Source: Triglochin maritima
Lineage: Eukaryota > Streptophyta > Magnoliopsida > Alismatales > Juncaginaceae
Direction of reading: 5' to 3'
Assembly: GCA_963682175.1 (NCBI GenBank)
Contig: OY821793.1
Span: 30,270,391-30,334,390, forward strand
DNA length: 64,000 nucleotides
This document shows, one piece after another, positions 35,414 to 47,734 of the stretch; the stretch's first letter is position 1; each line of letters opens with the position of its first letter. Below the pieces are notes generated by a model. It ran no database searches. It was not told the DNA's origin and saw only the letters and a list, made by a program, of their open reading frames with translations. Position numbers and translations under genes: made by a program.

Positions 35414-37900
35414 CAACATGAAGCAACAAAGCTGTGGAACAGAACGCGAAATTGGAGGGGCATGTATTGGTAGTTAATCCATCCCACTATTGGCCAAAAC
35501 TGCAATTTTTAGAATAAAATGCTTTCAGATGACGAATTTCAGAATTTAAGACTGTTATAGTTTGATGTCATGAAAAGTAATACCCTCCAAGCAGCTAGTT
35601 GAACCGATGGATAATCCTTTCTGACCTTGCTCTTAACTAAATCCCATGATCTTCCTGCTCCACAAAGAATGAAATTCTAACATGAGAATAAAATAAAAAC
35701 TCCACAGGCTGGTGATAGATACCGCAGGGATGTTGAGGTGACCGCATTAAATATTCAGTAACAGAATATGATGGATCATAGGCCACAGAAAGACAATAAG
35801 AGATTTCATGTCAAGGTGGAGGGAGCCTTTTATGACAAAGCATTTGCAAATAAGAAAGCCACATAACTAAAATGATGATAAGTGCATCTATGGGGCATAG
35901 TTGATTTGTTTTGAGCAGTTGGAGTCACTGATGCCTGATGGGATGGAAGTATAAGCTGCCATAAACTGTGACTGCAAGCCTTGAATCTTGTAACGAGGAC
36001 AAAATTCTGGATGTGTTTATGAAAGTGTGAAATTTTATCACAACTATTTGATGTTGGGTTGAGCAACGAAGATCTTAAACCACATAATGATGTCCCTGAA
36101 TCTTCTACTATGGAGTAATTTCCAACAAGGACATACTGAGTTACGGATACCCAATAGACTACCATTTTTAACATAAAGGGCAACCCCAGGGCACAACCAT
36201 GCCTGCTTCGGAGTTTTAGGGAGGGTATATTCGTACGCCATTTTAACATAACGGAAAGATATAAGAAAACTTACAATTTACTTGGAGAACAAAAAAAAAT
36301 CATATTAGTTGATGTTAAATTGGTTTTCTTCAAAAAACTTTGACCGTCTTTTAAAGGTTTGCATAATCAACAAGAAGGCAAATCATAATGCAGCCCGTGC
36401 CAAAAGAAATCATCTAGCAATACTCAGATGCATAGTAGGTAGATTAAGCAAAAACAAAAATCTCTGCCCAAAAGTGATTTGGAAAACATTATGATAAGAG
36501 ATGTGCATTGGATTACTGAGCAGTTTTAGAATGTGTGAGGACAGAGCAGAAATTTCTCCTTACGATATTGAATATTATGGTCATTGTTCACTTACTTTCT
36601 ATTACCAAGCCGTAATACATCATAAAGAACATGTTGTTCCAAGGTGAAGAAGTTATCTGCTCCAATATAACCTAAAAAAATACACTGTTGTCACCATAAG
36701 CAACAAAAAATAAAATTTTAACAGGTTAAGTATAAAATTTTAGAGAAAAAGTTATCTTAATGATTCAAGTATTCAACAATTCACCTTTTTTATAGTAATT
36801 TTGCTTCCCTTTTTTCCTTTGAAAATCTTGTCCATCAGCTTGTGAAGAAAGTGCCCAAATGGGCCTGCATATGCAAAACCATAGAGCTGCAAACACCACC
36901 AGAAAATGATCATAAACTGCAACCTCAAACAAACATCTTACTCTGGCAAACTGTGCTTTACGGGGAAAAAAGATTCATTTCTAAAATCGCCATCAATTGA
37001 ATGTGCAGAAATTTGGTCAAAGACCTTGAAGTTCAATCGCCATCAATTAAACCGATCAAGATAATCCCATTTCGTTGAAAACTAGGAGGAAAAAACTCAC
37101 AATAACAACAATACTTCAAATAGCTAATAAATCATTACCCCTGTTACATATCACTTCAAAGATTCACCAACAATACCAACGTGACCACATAATCCAAAGG
37201 ATCAAAAGAAGTCCGAAATCTGACAATTTCCACAAATATACATACACCTTAAAAATCATAACTTTACATTTTCAAGATTCCATCAGGGAATCAGGGAATC
37301 ATAAAGCAAAATCCCAAAACCACAAATGGTATTACTATTGACTGAATGGTCAAAAACCTCCAAGCAATCACCAAGCCAACGGCTTTCACATCAACATCAC
37401 ATTAACAAGGAGAAAATCGGGTTTTTCGAGATGTACCTAAAGAGATTAGAAATTCCACTTTTAAGATTCCATCAGGGCATCATAAAGATAAAACCCTAAA
37501 GAACCACACATGGTCTTGAACTTATTGGTCAAAAACCTCCAAGCAATCACCAAGCCAACAACTTCCACGTCAAAATCACATAACAACAAGAAAAAAAAGG
37601 TAATATCTCTTAATACCATGATCAAAAGCAATCTCCTTCGTTGCAATTTCTGAATCCCAGCAATCTTCTGGGCAATAACATCACTGCAGCCAGCCAAAGC
37701 CCCAGCAGTAATAGCCTAAAAAAACCATGACCCAAATCACCAAACACAATAAAATCCCCAAGGAGACGAAGAAAAGGGTTAAAAACCACGATTAGGGAAA
37801 TGGGCCATCGAAATTTAGGGGTTTGAACCTTTGTCCTGAGAGGGTGGAGTTGGAGCTGCAACAGGTACTTGTTCCACGCGTTTGCTGCCACATCCGACAT
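35414..37900 (-). CDS. PMP22: Peroxisomal membrane protein PMP22 (Mpv17/PMP22 family)
   Basis: An integral membrane protein of the Mpv17/PMP22 family; the plant member sits in the peroxisome membrane. Coding exons found: 37900-37829, 37715-37617, 36886-36785, 36671-36596, 35654-35584 and 35499-35414, with matching phases. Signatures: LQLHPLRTKAITAGALAGCS (about 17-36), YAGPFGHFLHKLMDKIFKGK (about 62-81), VILEQITSSPWNNMFFMMYY with GLVIER, and the family hallmark FWPIVGWINYQYMPLQFRV followed by LFHSFVASC. About 168 residues are accounted for, against ~190 in Arabidopsis. The last ~10-20 residues (normally a W-x-IFLxLRA-type tail) were not found: the obvious next acceptor would turn the Trp codon into TGA. 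The exon 5 acceptor is ambiguous by 3 bases. An unexplained 139-codon frame lies in the fourth intron. Confidence 0.9.
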
Positions 37901-39011
37901 GTTTCAGAATCAGAATAAGAGCTCAAACTCAACTCAACTGCAGTTTGGGAGATTTGGATTTGCAAATTTGGTTGGGAAGTGTGTTTGGTTGGAAGACATG
38001 TTGTGGGTAGTAGTTGGGCGTTTCTTTTTTATGAACTGTATTAATTATTTTAATCTCATTTTATTTAATGCAAGTAAAATATATTATGCACTAACTATTA
38101 ATGTGGTGTTGTCAGTTTGGGGTCTCTTTTGTTTATTATTAACTATTAATGTTTTTTGGAACAAAGGCATCACATGTTGTATAAGAGATTTTACTCATAT
38201 GTTACGAATTAAAGTTCAAGATTTTCTTTTTGGAGATATTGGGAGATTTCCGTATTTACTTAGAGATATATACAAATTCATCTATTTCTCAATGTAAGGC
38301 CAAATAAAGAGACGTGTAGAATGCTTAGGGTTTTATTTTTTATAAATGCCCTCATAAAATTGTAATACTTTTTTCGGGGGAATAATAATGTAATATCGTG
38401 AATACTACTATTTTGTTATTGTTGATGGGAATTTTTTGTAACACATTTGTTTTTTGGAATAGTAGTTGGGGAACCGTAACCTTTTGACATTTAGTTTTTA
38501 TCATTCAAGTTTCCTCAAATGAAAATTGTAACAGAATTATATTAAAAATAAAATAAGATGTCGGTTTGTTCCCTAAGAAGTAATAAGCAAAAAATAAAAA
38601 ATAAAAATTCCCGATATACAACGAAGACAAAAATGTAAGATAGCAGAGGACAACATCTTGGAAGAAGTCGATCACTTTCATGGAAAAATGAGAGTGAATG
38701 GAAAAGCACCTCCTAGTACTTACTTAATTCCATCCAACATTGTCTTTGTCAATCTAATAGATATTTTCATATCAGGAAATTGAAGAGTAAAACCTTTCAA
38801 AAGAGAGAGATTTGATTAATGTCATGGGAAGTTTACATAGTTTGGTATGGTATTCATAATATAGTCCCATCAACACAAAACTAAATGAAACAAAATAGAA
38901 AATGCTTGATCATAGGGGGGAAATCCCCAACACAAATCAAAAGCAAATTAAGAACAAGAAATTATGTTTGTTTTGTTGGATGAAACAACCATATATATAT
39001 ATATATATTGA
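37901..39011. other. Intergenic: PMP22 promoter and LEA 3' flank
   Basis: No gene seen. The PMP22 side should hold its promoter. The LEA side ends with a (TA)n tract (38991-39008) abutting the LEA stop codon region. Confidence 0.5.
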
Positions 39012-40055
39012 TTATATGTTCTTGGTGTTCATGGATTCTTTAACGGTTTCAACTGTCTCCTTTGACCTTCCAATGACTTCTCCCGCCTTATCTTTCGCCT
39101 TCTCTGTGGTCTCCTTTGTGGAGTTCCATGCTTCTTGAGCTGCATCTTTGGCCTTCCCTCTCAATTCCTGGGTCCCCTCGGCCGCCTTCTTTGCACCTTG
39201 GAAGCCTTTTCCGATCGCCTGTGAAACACATATCGATACATATGTCAGGTTAGACATCTTGTGTGCTGATAAACTTAACCAAAAGCATTCAAAATTAAGG
39301 TTCATCTATGATACATTTCTTGATGAGTTTCATTTCTAATATATATTCCAACTAATTTGGGATCAAACAATTTGTTATTCTTATTGTTGTTGTACATTTC
39401 ATGGAACAATTGATTAATTAGGGTGGACTGAGATCTTTTCTTTAAATTGTCAAAAGAAAATCTCATAATTTTATACTTACATTTCCTCAAACTTTCAACC
39501 ACTTCTCAAGTGCACAAATTCCATTATCTGTATGGTGAGATTCCTTTGCTAAGTTTTTAATGTATTATATGAGTTATTTATAATTATAAATATCAAACAA
39601 TTATATAACTACCGTTGCAGCAGCAAAATTGGCTTGAGCCCTCATGTCCTCAGCTGTTCCTTTCACTTCTTCAGCTGCGGCTTTCATGTCCTCCGATGCT
39701 TCCTTTGACATGTCGGCTTCCTTTGAAACTTCCTAATCAACCCACATTATTTAATTATCAATTAAGCATGAGATGCACAAGTAATATTATAACACTGGCC
39801 GGAGACTAAACAAAGCTCTGACAAATAGAAATGGACAACCTTTTGTATTATGTAGCATATACAAGAGATGTCATTATGGGGTATATATATTATATGGAGA
39901 ACTAAGAAATCATGATATAATGACTAATCACATTGTTTAGTAGATAATACCTGTAAGGGTTTGGTTGAAGCGAAGAATCCAAAGGCCTTGCATGATGTTG
40001 ATGACCAAGAAATCTTGTTAATTAGGGTGGAGATGGTGGTGGGTTTGAGAGCCAT
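39012..40055 (-). CDS. LEA_4-type late embryogenesis abundant protein, organelle-targeted
   Basis: A 143-residue stress protein; LEA_4 proteins are disordered helix-formers that protect membranes and proteins during dehydration. Three exons, all in phase 0: 40055-39951 (35 codons), 39732-39613 (40 codons) and 39218-39012 (69 codons with stop). Residues 1-35 (MALKPTTISTLINKISWSST onward) are rich in Ser/Thr with Lys and no acids, like a mitochondrial or plastid transit peptide. From residue 36 on it is almost all Lys, Glu, Ala, Thr and Asp, with LEA 11-mer-like repeats such as KAKDAAQEAWN, STKETTEKAKD and KAGEVIGRSKE, and no Cys after the leader. I infer an organellar LEA_4 protein; mitochondrion versus chloroplast cannot be settled. 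Confidence 0.88.
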
Positions 40056-40640
40056 TATAATTGAATTGTGTAGGGTGGTTTTGTTGGAGAAATATTAGAA
40101 GAGATGAATGCATGCGAAGACAAGCTGTCCTGTAATGCCTGTTTTAAAAGAGGGAGAAGGTGAGTTATGTTATGGGCAAGTGGCAACTGATCTGACAGTT
40201 TGAGATCCGTTTGTTGAGGGGTTTTGTCCTTCCATTGAGGGAGGAGGGATGATAGGACGTGCTGAGATGTAGGAGGATTTTGCATGCATGTGTTTAATTG
40301 TTTGGATCATATCATCCTCATATATTTTTTATGTTTTTGCTTATTTTGTTTTGTGAGGTCGTTGACCAAGTACATGTAATGTTTAATTACACTTTAATAT
40401 CCGGATATGCCTGATACTTATAGATGAAATTAAGTTGAATTTTATAGGAACAGAAAACCAATTGTTGATTAATTTAATCTAATTTTATGTATTTTTTTAG
40501 GAAACAATAAAGAAGAAAAATATGATTTTTAGCTTATAATAGTTTATAAAACTAACATAACTTTTATAGGAATAGAAACCTTCTCAGGATTTAATGCGTT
40601 TCTCAGGATCCTTCCCTGTTAAAATCTACAAATTGCATAC
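40056..40640. other. Promoter side of the LEA gene
   Basis: No coding exon supported. An open frame directly upstream of the LEA start lacks features and overlaps the expected 5' UTR. AT-rich beyond 40300. Confidence 0.45.
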
Positions 40641-40643
40641 TTA

Positions 40644-41170
40644 GAGCACCCTTGACGGGGGTGCTCGCCCGGGCGCCCCCCGTTAACGGGGCAGGCGACC
40701 CTCGAGTGTTGGGCATCCCGGGCAGGTGCCCGGGACGCCCTCGGGTGGGGGACACGTGTCCCCCTATTGGTTAAATTTTTTAATTTAGTGGATGATTTGT
40801 TATTAGAGTTAATTGTTAATATTGTATTGAGTATTTTGATTAATGTGGGGTAATAAATTTTGAGGTAATTAATTGAATAAAATTAGAAAATATATAAATA
40901 AAATGTAAATCCATATTTAATGTTTAAAATAGAATATATATTAATACTACAACTATAGGAATAATACATTAATAATACTAAAATACGAACTACAACTAAC
41001 CACACGAAATACAAACTAAATGAAATACAGACCATACGAAATACCGACTACAACATACCAACAAACTATGAGAAGTACAAATTACAGGAAATACGAACCA
41101 TACGAAATAACAAGTACAACAAACTACACGTACTGATTCTCATCCACCAAGGCGAGGAGTTTATCAATTA
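40644..41170. mobile_element. PIF/Harbinger end fragment
   Basis: It starts with the terminal sequence GAGCACCCTTGACGG directly after TTA (40641-40643), the 3-bp TTA/TAA target typical of PIF/Harbinger. GC-rich subterminal words (CGCCCGGGCGCCC, GGTGCCCGGGACGCCC) follow, then AT-rich sequence. The 40960-41130 part, with repeated ACGAAATAC / GAAATACGAAC words, mirrors the 3' flank of the Harbinger ORF at 62600-62720 in inverse orientation. No opposite end or coding sequence is present, so it is one truncated end of the same family as 60505-63194. Confidence 0.7.
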
Positions 41171-41886
41171 CTTTTCACACACGTGTATACTTTGCATTCA
41201 CGGAGGTACTGTGTATTCACGTCCGTTACAAATATTTAAATTTTAAATATTTCAATTATAATGTACTTAGAATTAGATAAAATGTAATTTGTTAAATATT
41301 ATGTGAAAATTAAAATGATCAATTAAGAAATAACGTGGAGGAAAAAAAATACAAAATAAGTGAGAATAGTCCGAGCAGTTAAAAGAGATTTTTTGATTGG
41401 ACTGAGCGAGCTGAAGCGCGGGAGAGAGAGTGTCGGGTATTTTGACCTTATTATCCAAAGAAGGATATTTGGACCTTTCTGCGTGTGTCCGTAACTGTTA
41501 CATCTGAAGATCATCTCATTAAATCATATATAGAAATCTTTGCAATAGTACAAGGACACCCATATTACATAAAAAATTCTGAAGAATCAACCACATGTTT
41601 CAGCACGGTCAGGACCAAATTCAGAATCTAGTATATACTGTCCAAGATTGTAATACTGTCACCTCAAATATTCACTCAATTAGAATGTTGAAATTCAGCT
41701 TAACATTATGCCTTACATTACCAATCTATGCCTAACTTGATAATCTCTGACCTCTGGTTCAAGGAATCTACTGTAACTTACTAATCTTATAATATAATTT
41801 AGAACACCAGCTGCAAGACCAATGATCTGCACTGTTCTTTCCTGTATCTCTTTTATTCCATATGGAAGCCTTTCAGACTCGATAAA
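41171..41886. other. Spacer and 3' UTR of LUH
   Basis: No gene seen. The part next to 41887 is presumably the LUH 3' UTR. Confidence 0.5.
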
Positions 41887-44800
41887 TTATTTCCAGAGCT
41901 TGACAGTTTTATCATGGCTGGCAGATGCAACCATGCCAGTGGAAGGTGACACTGCTAGTCCAGCAATCAAATTTTCATGTGCAGAAACAAATATGCTCTT
42001 GTTAAGTGCCCTATCCCACAGTTCCAAAGTCTGCATCAAGTAGAACATAAACAAAAATTAGAATAAACATGCTTCATAAGTCAGATACCTGAAATTAGCC
42101 ATAGATGTGTTGTTTCTCAAACTTTTGAACCACAAAGACAATTTGGCCTTACAAGAGATTCTTCCTGAAGTGTCTGCCTAGAGCCTAAAATCAGATGGTT
42201 ACTTTAATTCAGGAGATGATAAGGTTGAGGTGTGAATGACGTGTTGGTAAACAAGGTATGACAATTATCTGGTTGAATTGGCAGTTGGCTGTTGATTCAT
42301 AATAATGGTGCTCAGATTTAAAAATGCTTTATCCAGCTTCTTGGTGCCTATGACAGATTTCCTTAATAAGCCAACACTATCAGTTATTCGGGTGTATATT
42401 ACACTCTCAAGCAATACCTATCCTTCATAACTGGGCTTTTAGGCTCATTGGTGCAGCACCAATGAAACTGCTAAATCTAATGTATGATTGAACTTCTAGT
42501 GCAAGTAGACGAATCTAAACTGCAACTTACCTGGTAGCCCCCAATGACCAACAAGGAAGACGAGCTTGGATGGAAAACACATGAATGGAACTTATTCCCA
42601 GTGGACCTTAGCTCCTGAACACAATCACCAGTAGCTAAAGACCACACCTTGACAGAATCCTGGCTAACAGATGCTAAATAGTCTCCAGTTGCGTCCCAGC
42701 AAACAGAATGCACCTCACTAGTATGACCCTGCCAAGAAAAAGGAGACAATGAGAACTAACAAGCATGAGTTGAAACTAGTCAGACCATTAATCTACTAAA
42801 TGTTTTTAGCTTGGAAACAAGGTTTTGAATACGCATATGCGACCCTCAATAGTCTCCAGTTGCGCCCCAGCAAACAGAATGCACCTCACTAGTATGACCC
42901 CAAGGTCACATAAGCGGCCGCACAACTGTAGTTTTTTTATTTTTATTGGAAAAAAACCCCCATAAAAATCGGAAAACAGCTGTCCCCCACCCACAGCACA
43001 TTTCTTCTTCTTCCTCCTCATATTCCTTCTTGACTTCTTCCTCATCTTCCCCTCTCTTTTTTCTTTTCTTTTTGAAGCTCATCTCCCATCTCCACCTACC
43101 CTGCCACCCCCGCCACCAAGCCTTGTGCGACCACATGTGCGGCCGCCGCACAGTGGCCGCACAGGTTGCACCCTCTTGGGTGCGACTGTGCTATGTGACC
43201 CAGCCCTCCGGACTGCACATTAAAACGCTGCTGGGAAATGTTTTAAAGTCTATATGCATGTGATCCACCATTAGTAAGTCGAGCGCTGTAATGCCACCGG
43301 GAAAAGAAAATCCTCCAGTGAGTCTGAAATATTAATTCAATAGTACCTGCAGAGACCGAGTCTGTCTGTCTGCCTCTACATCAAAAACAGAAACCACATT
43401 ATCTGCGGCGGCAGCAAGAAGATGTCCAAGTCTAGGCTGAAACCTAACTTGTGCTGATCCCCCCTGCAATGTCGATCACATTTGCACAAACTCAGTGTGC
43501 AGTCCATAAACAGTGTATGTTGAAGGTTTATGCAAGATTTACCTTAGAAACTCGTGTACAGGCATAAGAATTGGCATTCCAGAATCGAATTTCGCCATTT
43601 CCGTCACAAGAACAAAAAAGATCCGTCTTCTTAGGATGAAAATCAAGAGACATCACGTGGGAATTGTGCCCACTGAATGTATTCAAACAAAAACTTGGCT
43701 GAAAAAGAAATTTTAATAAGGAATTAGTAGCTAAATTGACGGTTAAGGGGGACCTAAGCAGAGAAGGATGAAAAACTAAATCATTCACAAAGGATTGTTA
43801 AAGAAACAATCATTACATCATCTGCATCCCATAGTCGCACAGTTCTATCAAACGATGAAGTAGCTAGCTGAGTTGAATTAGGCCTAAAGCGAACATCTTT
43901 TATAAAAAGAGTGTGAACTTCTGGCGTGCTCTCCGTTTGCAGCGTTTCAGTGTTCCAAATTATAGCCTAAAACCAAAAAGTACAAAATCAATAATCACTG
44001 TACAAGACGAAGGGCACATATCCCTTACTACACAAACAAATTGTGGATTCAAGAACAGGAAAAAAACAAGATAATTTTTTATGATGATGTGAAACTTCTT
44101 TGTAATTTCGATTATACAGGTCAAATGGAAAATAAAAGACTTTTGATGCCTGGAGCAAGGCATGCAAAATGGATACCTTCTTTTCATGGCCAGCACTTGC
44201 TAAAAGCTTTCCATCAGATGAAAAATGACAGCAGACAACTTTACTATTGCTTGAACGAAGGCAACTCACCTCGTTAAATGTAAAACCTGAATACAAGAGA
44301 AAACCAATGGTTATTGTTTATCAGTTACTAATTCCTCTATCCTTGTGGATGCAATTACAAAGAAAAGACATAACTTGCCTTTCGTTAAGTCTGCATTTTG
44401 CTCAGCACTTTTCAGTGCAGCAAATATATCTCTTGCATCACCATCGTCGTTTGACAAGAACGAGTCCACATTATCATCCAGCGAACCAACATCTGGAAAT
44501 TGCCCAATATCATCCTGCACAAGAAATTAGTTATATTGCTGAGGTTCTATTGCCGTCAAGGCTTTGCAGGTTTTCTATTACTCGACATAATACGCAAAGC
44601 TCGGAAGCAATACCAGCTGATTGGATGATGAGGGAAGCCCACCAGCTCCCTCTGAACCATACATCCCCAGGGTTGTTGGCATACTATTACTATGTGGCAA
44701 AGTTCCAACAATGTTTGATACATCACCAGGTGTATGAGTGGATGGAGTGGAGGGAGGGGAATTGGAAGGGCCTATTGTGTTTCCTGTCCCAGTACTATTT

Positions 44801-47678
44801 GCAGGTCCAGCAGAAGAAGTAGGTTGTTTTCTTTTTCGGTTGTGCTGCAAAATAGTTTACAATTGTAACATGTATAACCAAAAGCAAAACAATAATGGCT
44901 CTTATACAACCTAATGGTAAAAGCACCTGTTGCTGCATCTGGTCTTGCATTTGCTGAGCTGACATTTGTTGCATCTGGGCCATCTTTAACTAGTTCAGAA
45001 TTGGCCACATGTTTAGTAAATAGAAGGTGAAAAAAAACTTGAGGAAAATAACATAAAACAAAATTGATTTTTAAATCGCAAGGAATATTAGAAAGCTGAG
45101 CTTTTAAAGCTCCTGAATTTCCAATAAACAAAACTGTAAGCATTATTAATTCAGATTCAATCATTTGATGACAAGCACCATCAGGGAATCATCAGTTATT
45201 TCCATAATCCCTTGTCCACCAGTGCACTTATTTTTAGTTTATATGAATATCAAGAGGCTACTAATTATTGCAGGTGGACCTGTTTGCCATGAGCACAACA
45301 ACCACATTCCAACTTCAACGTTCATATTGATTAAATTTAAGCAATTAATTTAAATAAAGTTAGTTTCCCAGAGAAAGTCGGAGCTTTTTTATCCTTAGCA
45401 ATCTCAAGAAACATGCAGGGAGCTCGAGAAAGAGGTAGAAAGAGCGATCAAATTGTTGTTGTTCAGGTCATTAGAATATCTCCATATTTTTTACAGAAAG
45501 AAACAAAAAAACTTTAATTTGTGAACTGACCTTCATCTGATATTCAGCCTGGTCTGGCCTGATTTTTGGTGAATTTGATTGAATTGGAGAACCTATGGAT
45601 CCATCAGTTCCAGATGGCTGACCATCTTTGCCGATCAAGTTTGCTCGAGAAAGACCCCTAAATCTTCGAAGGTCCATGTCACCATAACCAGGTTGACCAC
45701 CAAGGTTGCCTTGAGCTTGGGCCTGGGTTAAAAATTGTTGCTGCTGCTGTGGTGATAGAAGTTGAAATTGATTTTGCGAAGGAAGAAAAGGCTTCTGCAC
45801 TTGTTGCCCCAAATTCGGACGTAGTTGCTCAATACCCTGTCAAAATCAAAAGATCTTTTAGACGATGGAAGTATAAAACATCCTTCTGAGAAGTACAGAC
45901 ATCTGTTAGAAAGCCTTACTGTTAGTGGCCAGCCCTTAAGAGGAAGTGCACTGACACCAGGATTCAATCCTGAAGTAGAAGAGGTCAGAATTAATAAATA
46001 ATGTGAATAGATCAACCATTCACTTCGTCATGACTTCCTAGTTATAAAAATGGCATGCAACCAGAAACCAAATATTGCAAATATGCTTACCTGAAGGGCT
46101 TACTCCAGATTTTGACTGTATAATTCCTGAACCATAAATTGATGATGGGTCCATGGATACAGATCTTGGTGGTACACTTACACCCAAGTTACCAACCTCA
46201 CTTTTCACATCCTACATAAACAAGGATTATTACTCAAATTTGTACCAGACAATATTATTAGCACAAAACATAAGTTAGTGAGTTAATCAACTTTTCAAGG
46301 CAAAAACAAGAACAGAACATAAATAAGCAATATGAGTCAAACTCCATACATCATTTTGCTGTGTTCGTGCTTGAATTTGCTGCAGTGCTGCCGACACACT
46401 GGCTGAGTTACCTTGTACTAACTGCCTGCAGCAAAAGCCCAAATTGGAAATTTAATAAATAGTTACATTCAAGAAGCACAAGATCCAATTACTAGGAGAC
46501 ATTAAAAGGAAAATATCTTGAACAGAGAAAACAATACCCAGGATGATTGACTCCTGGCTTCAGAAGGGCCACCCTGTTATGATCTAGAAATTGTGAAGAT
46601 GTCTCTGAGTCCATCGACTGAGGATGCTTCATTCCTTCTTCGTACATTTTTGCTGCAAGCACACTAGCAGTTGGTCCCATTATTCCATCAGAAGTAATTG
46701 TACTTACAGGTCCACTTAAAGAAGAATGGTTAGCATCTCTACGCTGCATTTGTGCATGTCGTTGCTGTATGAGTTGTAATTGCTGCATCTGTATCTGCTG
46801 CTGTTGTTCTCTTGCCTTCATTTGTTGTACCTGCGAGTAAACGAAAAAATAATATACTTGGTGATGCTGGATGCGGGCAAAAGGGCAGCATTTCTCCAGA
46901 TGGCATACCTCTATGTATCCAGCAGCAACCTCAGAGTGTTTCTCATTCGTCCTTGCAATGAATATATCCCAAAAAACAGACCACCATTCGAAAAGAAATC
47001 CCCCTGGAGCATCAATTGCTGCATATTTTTCAAGCTACCATTAACAGCTTGCCATTATGTTTTAAGCTTCGTAGAAAGTAAATGTGAACTACTGAGACAA
47101 ACTAATAAGACATTTCTGTGAATTTGAACAGCCTAGCATTTGAGTTGGTCTGTTTGGTAGATTTTTGTTGGTGATAACAAATGCCTCATGGGTCATGTCA
47201 AGGCAAAATAGATTACGAACAAATTCTACTTTGGCTTATTAATTTATTATAGTATTAATTTTCATATTTTTCATTAACATATCAAGGGAAGACGAAAATC
47301 AGAGATCATCTCAAGCCACTAAGCTTAATGACTGGACCATCTTCCAGAGTTTTTTTATTTAAAAAAAGCTCAATTCCACCCAAAAAAATTAAAAAGGAAA
47401 ATACAATAGGAGATCTCACCCACAGGGTCGGCCGCGACCTTCCCCTCGGCCATGAATGCTTTAGCAGACGCATGTAAATTCCTCTTCAACAAGTAATTAT
47501 ATATATACACATCCAGCCTACAAACCAAGCATCAAATCAGAACAAAAATGAAAAACCTTCCAAGCAACTATAAAAAGCACCAAAACTTCTGTGATAACTA
47601 AATAAGGGAAAAACAACAACTAATCCAACAGCTGAAGGAGACTTACATTTTATCCGCCTCCCAGTTGCTCTGTGCCAT
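41887..47678 (-). CDS. LUH: Transcriptional co-repressor LEUNIG_HOMOLOG
   Basis: A Groucho/Tup1-type co-repressor that works in the nucleus with SEUSS-type partners. 17 coding exons: 47678-47647, 47517-47420, 47018-46909, 46830-46538, 46425-46350, 46211-46091, 45969-45920, 45836-45531, 44983-44927, 44844-44614, 44514-44379, 44286-44177, 43966-43817, 43698-43543, 43463-43347, 42728-42531 and 42030-41887. They total 795 codons with stop, close to Arabidopsis LUH (787 aa) and shorter than LEUNIG. The N-terminal LUFS/LisH domain (residues 1-90) includes [20 protein letters not shown] and [21 protein letters not shown] Gln-rich middle (about 90-400) has [10 protein letters not shown] (possible NLS) and [13 protein letters not shown]. 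The C-terminal seven WD40 repeats end in [12 protein letters not shown]. The exon ending at 44379 uses a GC donor (AAAG/GCAAGT). Ends of the model are secure; the 5' UTR is spliced upstream. Confidence 0.96.
42848..42900 (-). repeat. Duplicated 53-bp piece of LUH exon 16 in the adjacent intron
   Basis: AATAGTCTCCAGTTGCG...ACTAGTATGACCC at 42848-42900 repeats 42677-42729, the 5' part of LUH exon 16, with one difference in 53 bases (T to C after TTGCG). The original ends at the splice acceptor. The copy lacks an AG at that place and sits directly beside a small transposon-like insert. Confidence 0.93.
42901..43203. mobile_element. Small TIR element (MITE) in a LUH intron
   Basis: About 300 bp with inverted ends: GGTCACATAAGCGGCCGCAC at the left (42903-42922) and its inexact complement GTGCGACTGTGCTATGTGACC at the right (about 43180-43200), sharing GGTCACATA/TATGTGACC. 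The interior has a CTTCTTCCTCC-rich stretch and several GCGGCCGC words, unlike the AT-rich intron around it. No coding capacity. Superfamily undecided; no clean target duplication. Confidence 0.6.
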
Positions 47679-47734
47679 GATCCCACACGATCTCCTCAAA
47701 CCACCACTAATCCAAGCAAAAAATAAATGAACAA

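Noticed and set aside
35830..36249. 139-codon minus-strand frame in a PMP22 intron
   Set aside because: No domain recognised; it sits inside a well-supported intron. It might be a retrofragment, but I cannot support a gene.
44247..44822. 191-codon plus-strand frame over LUH exons 10-12
   Set aside because: Antisense to well-supported LUH exons and without family features.
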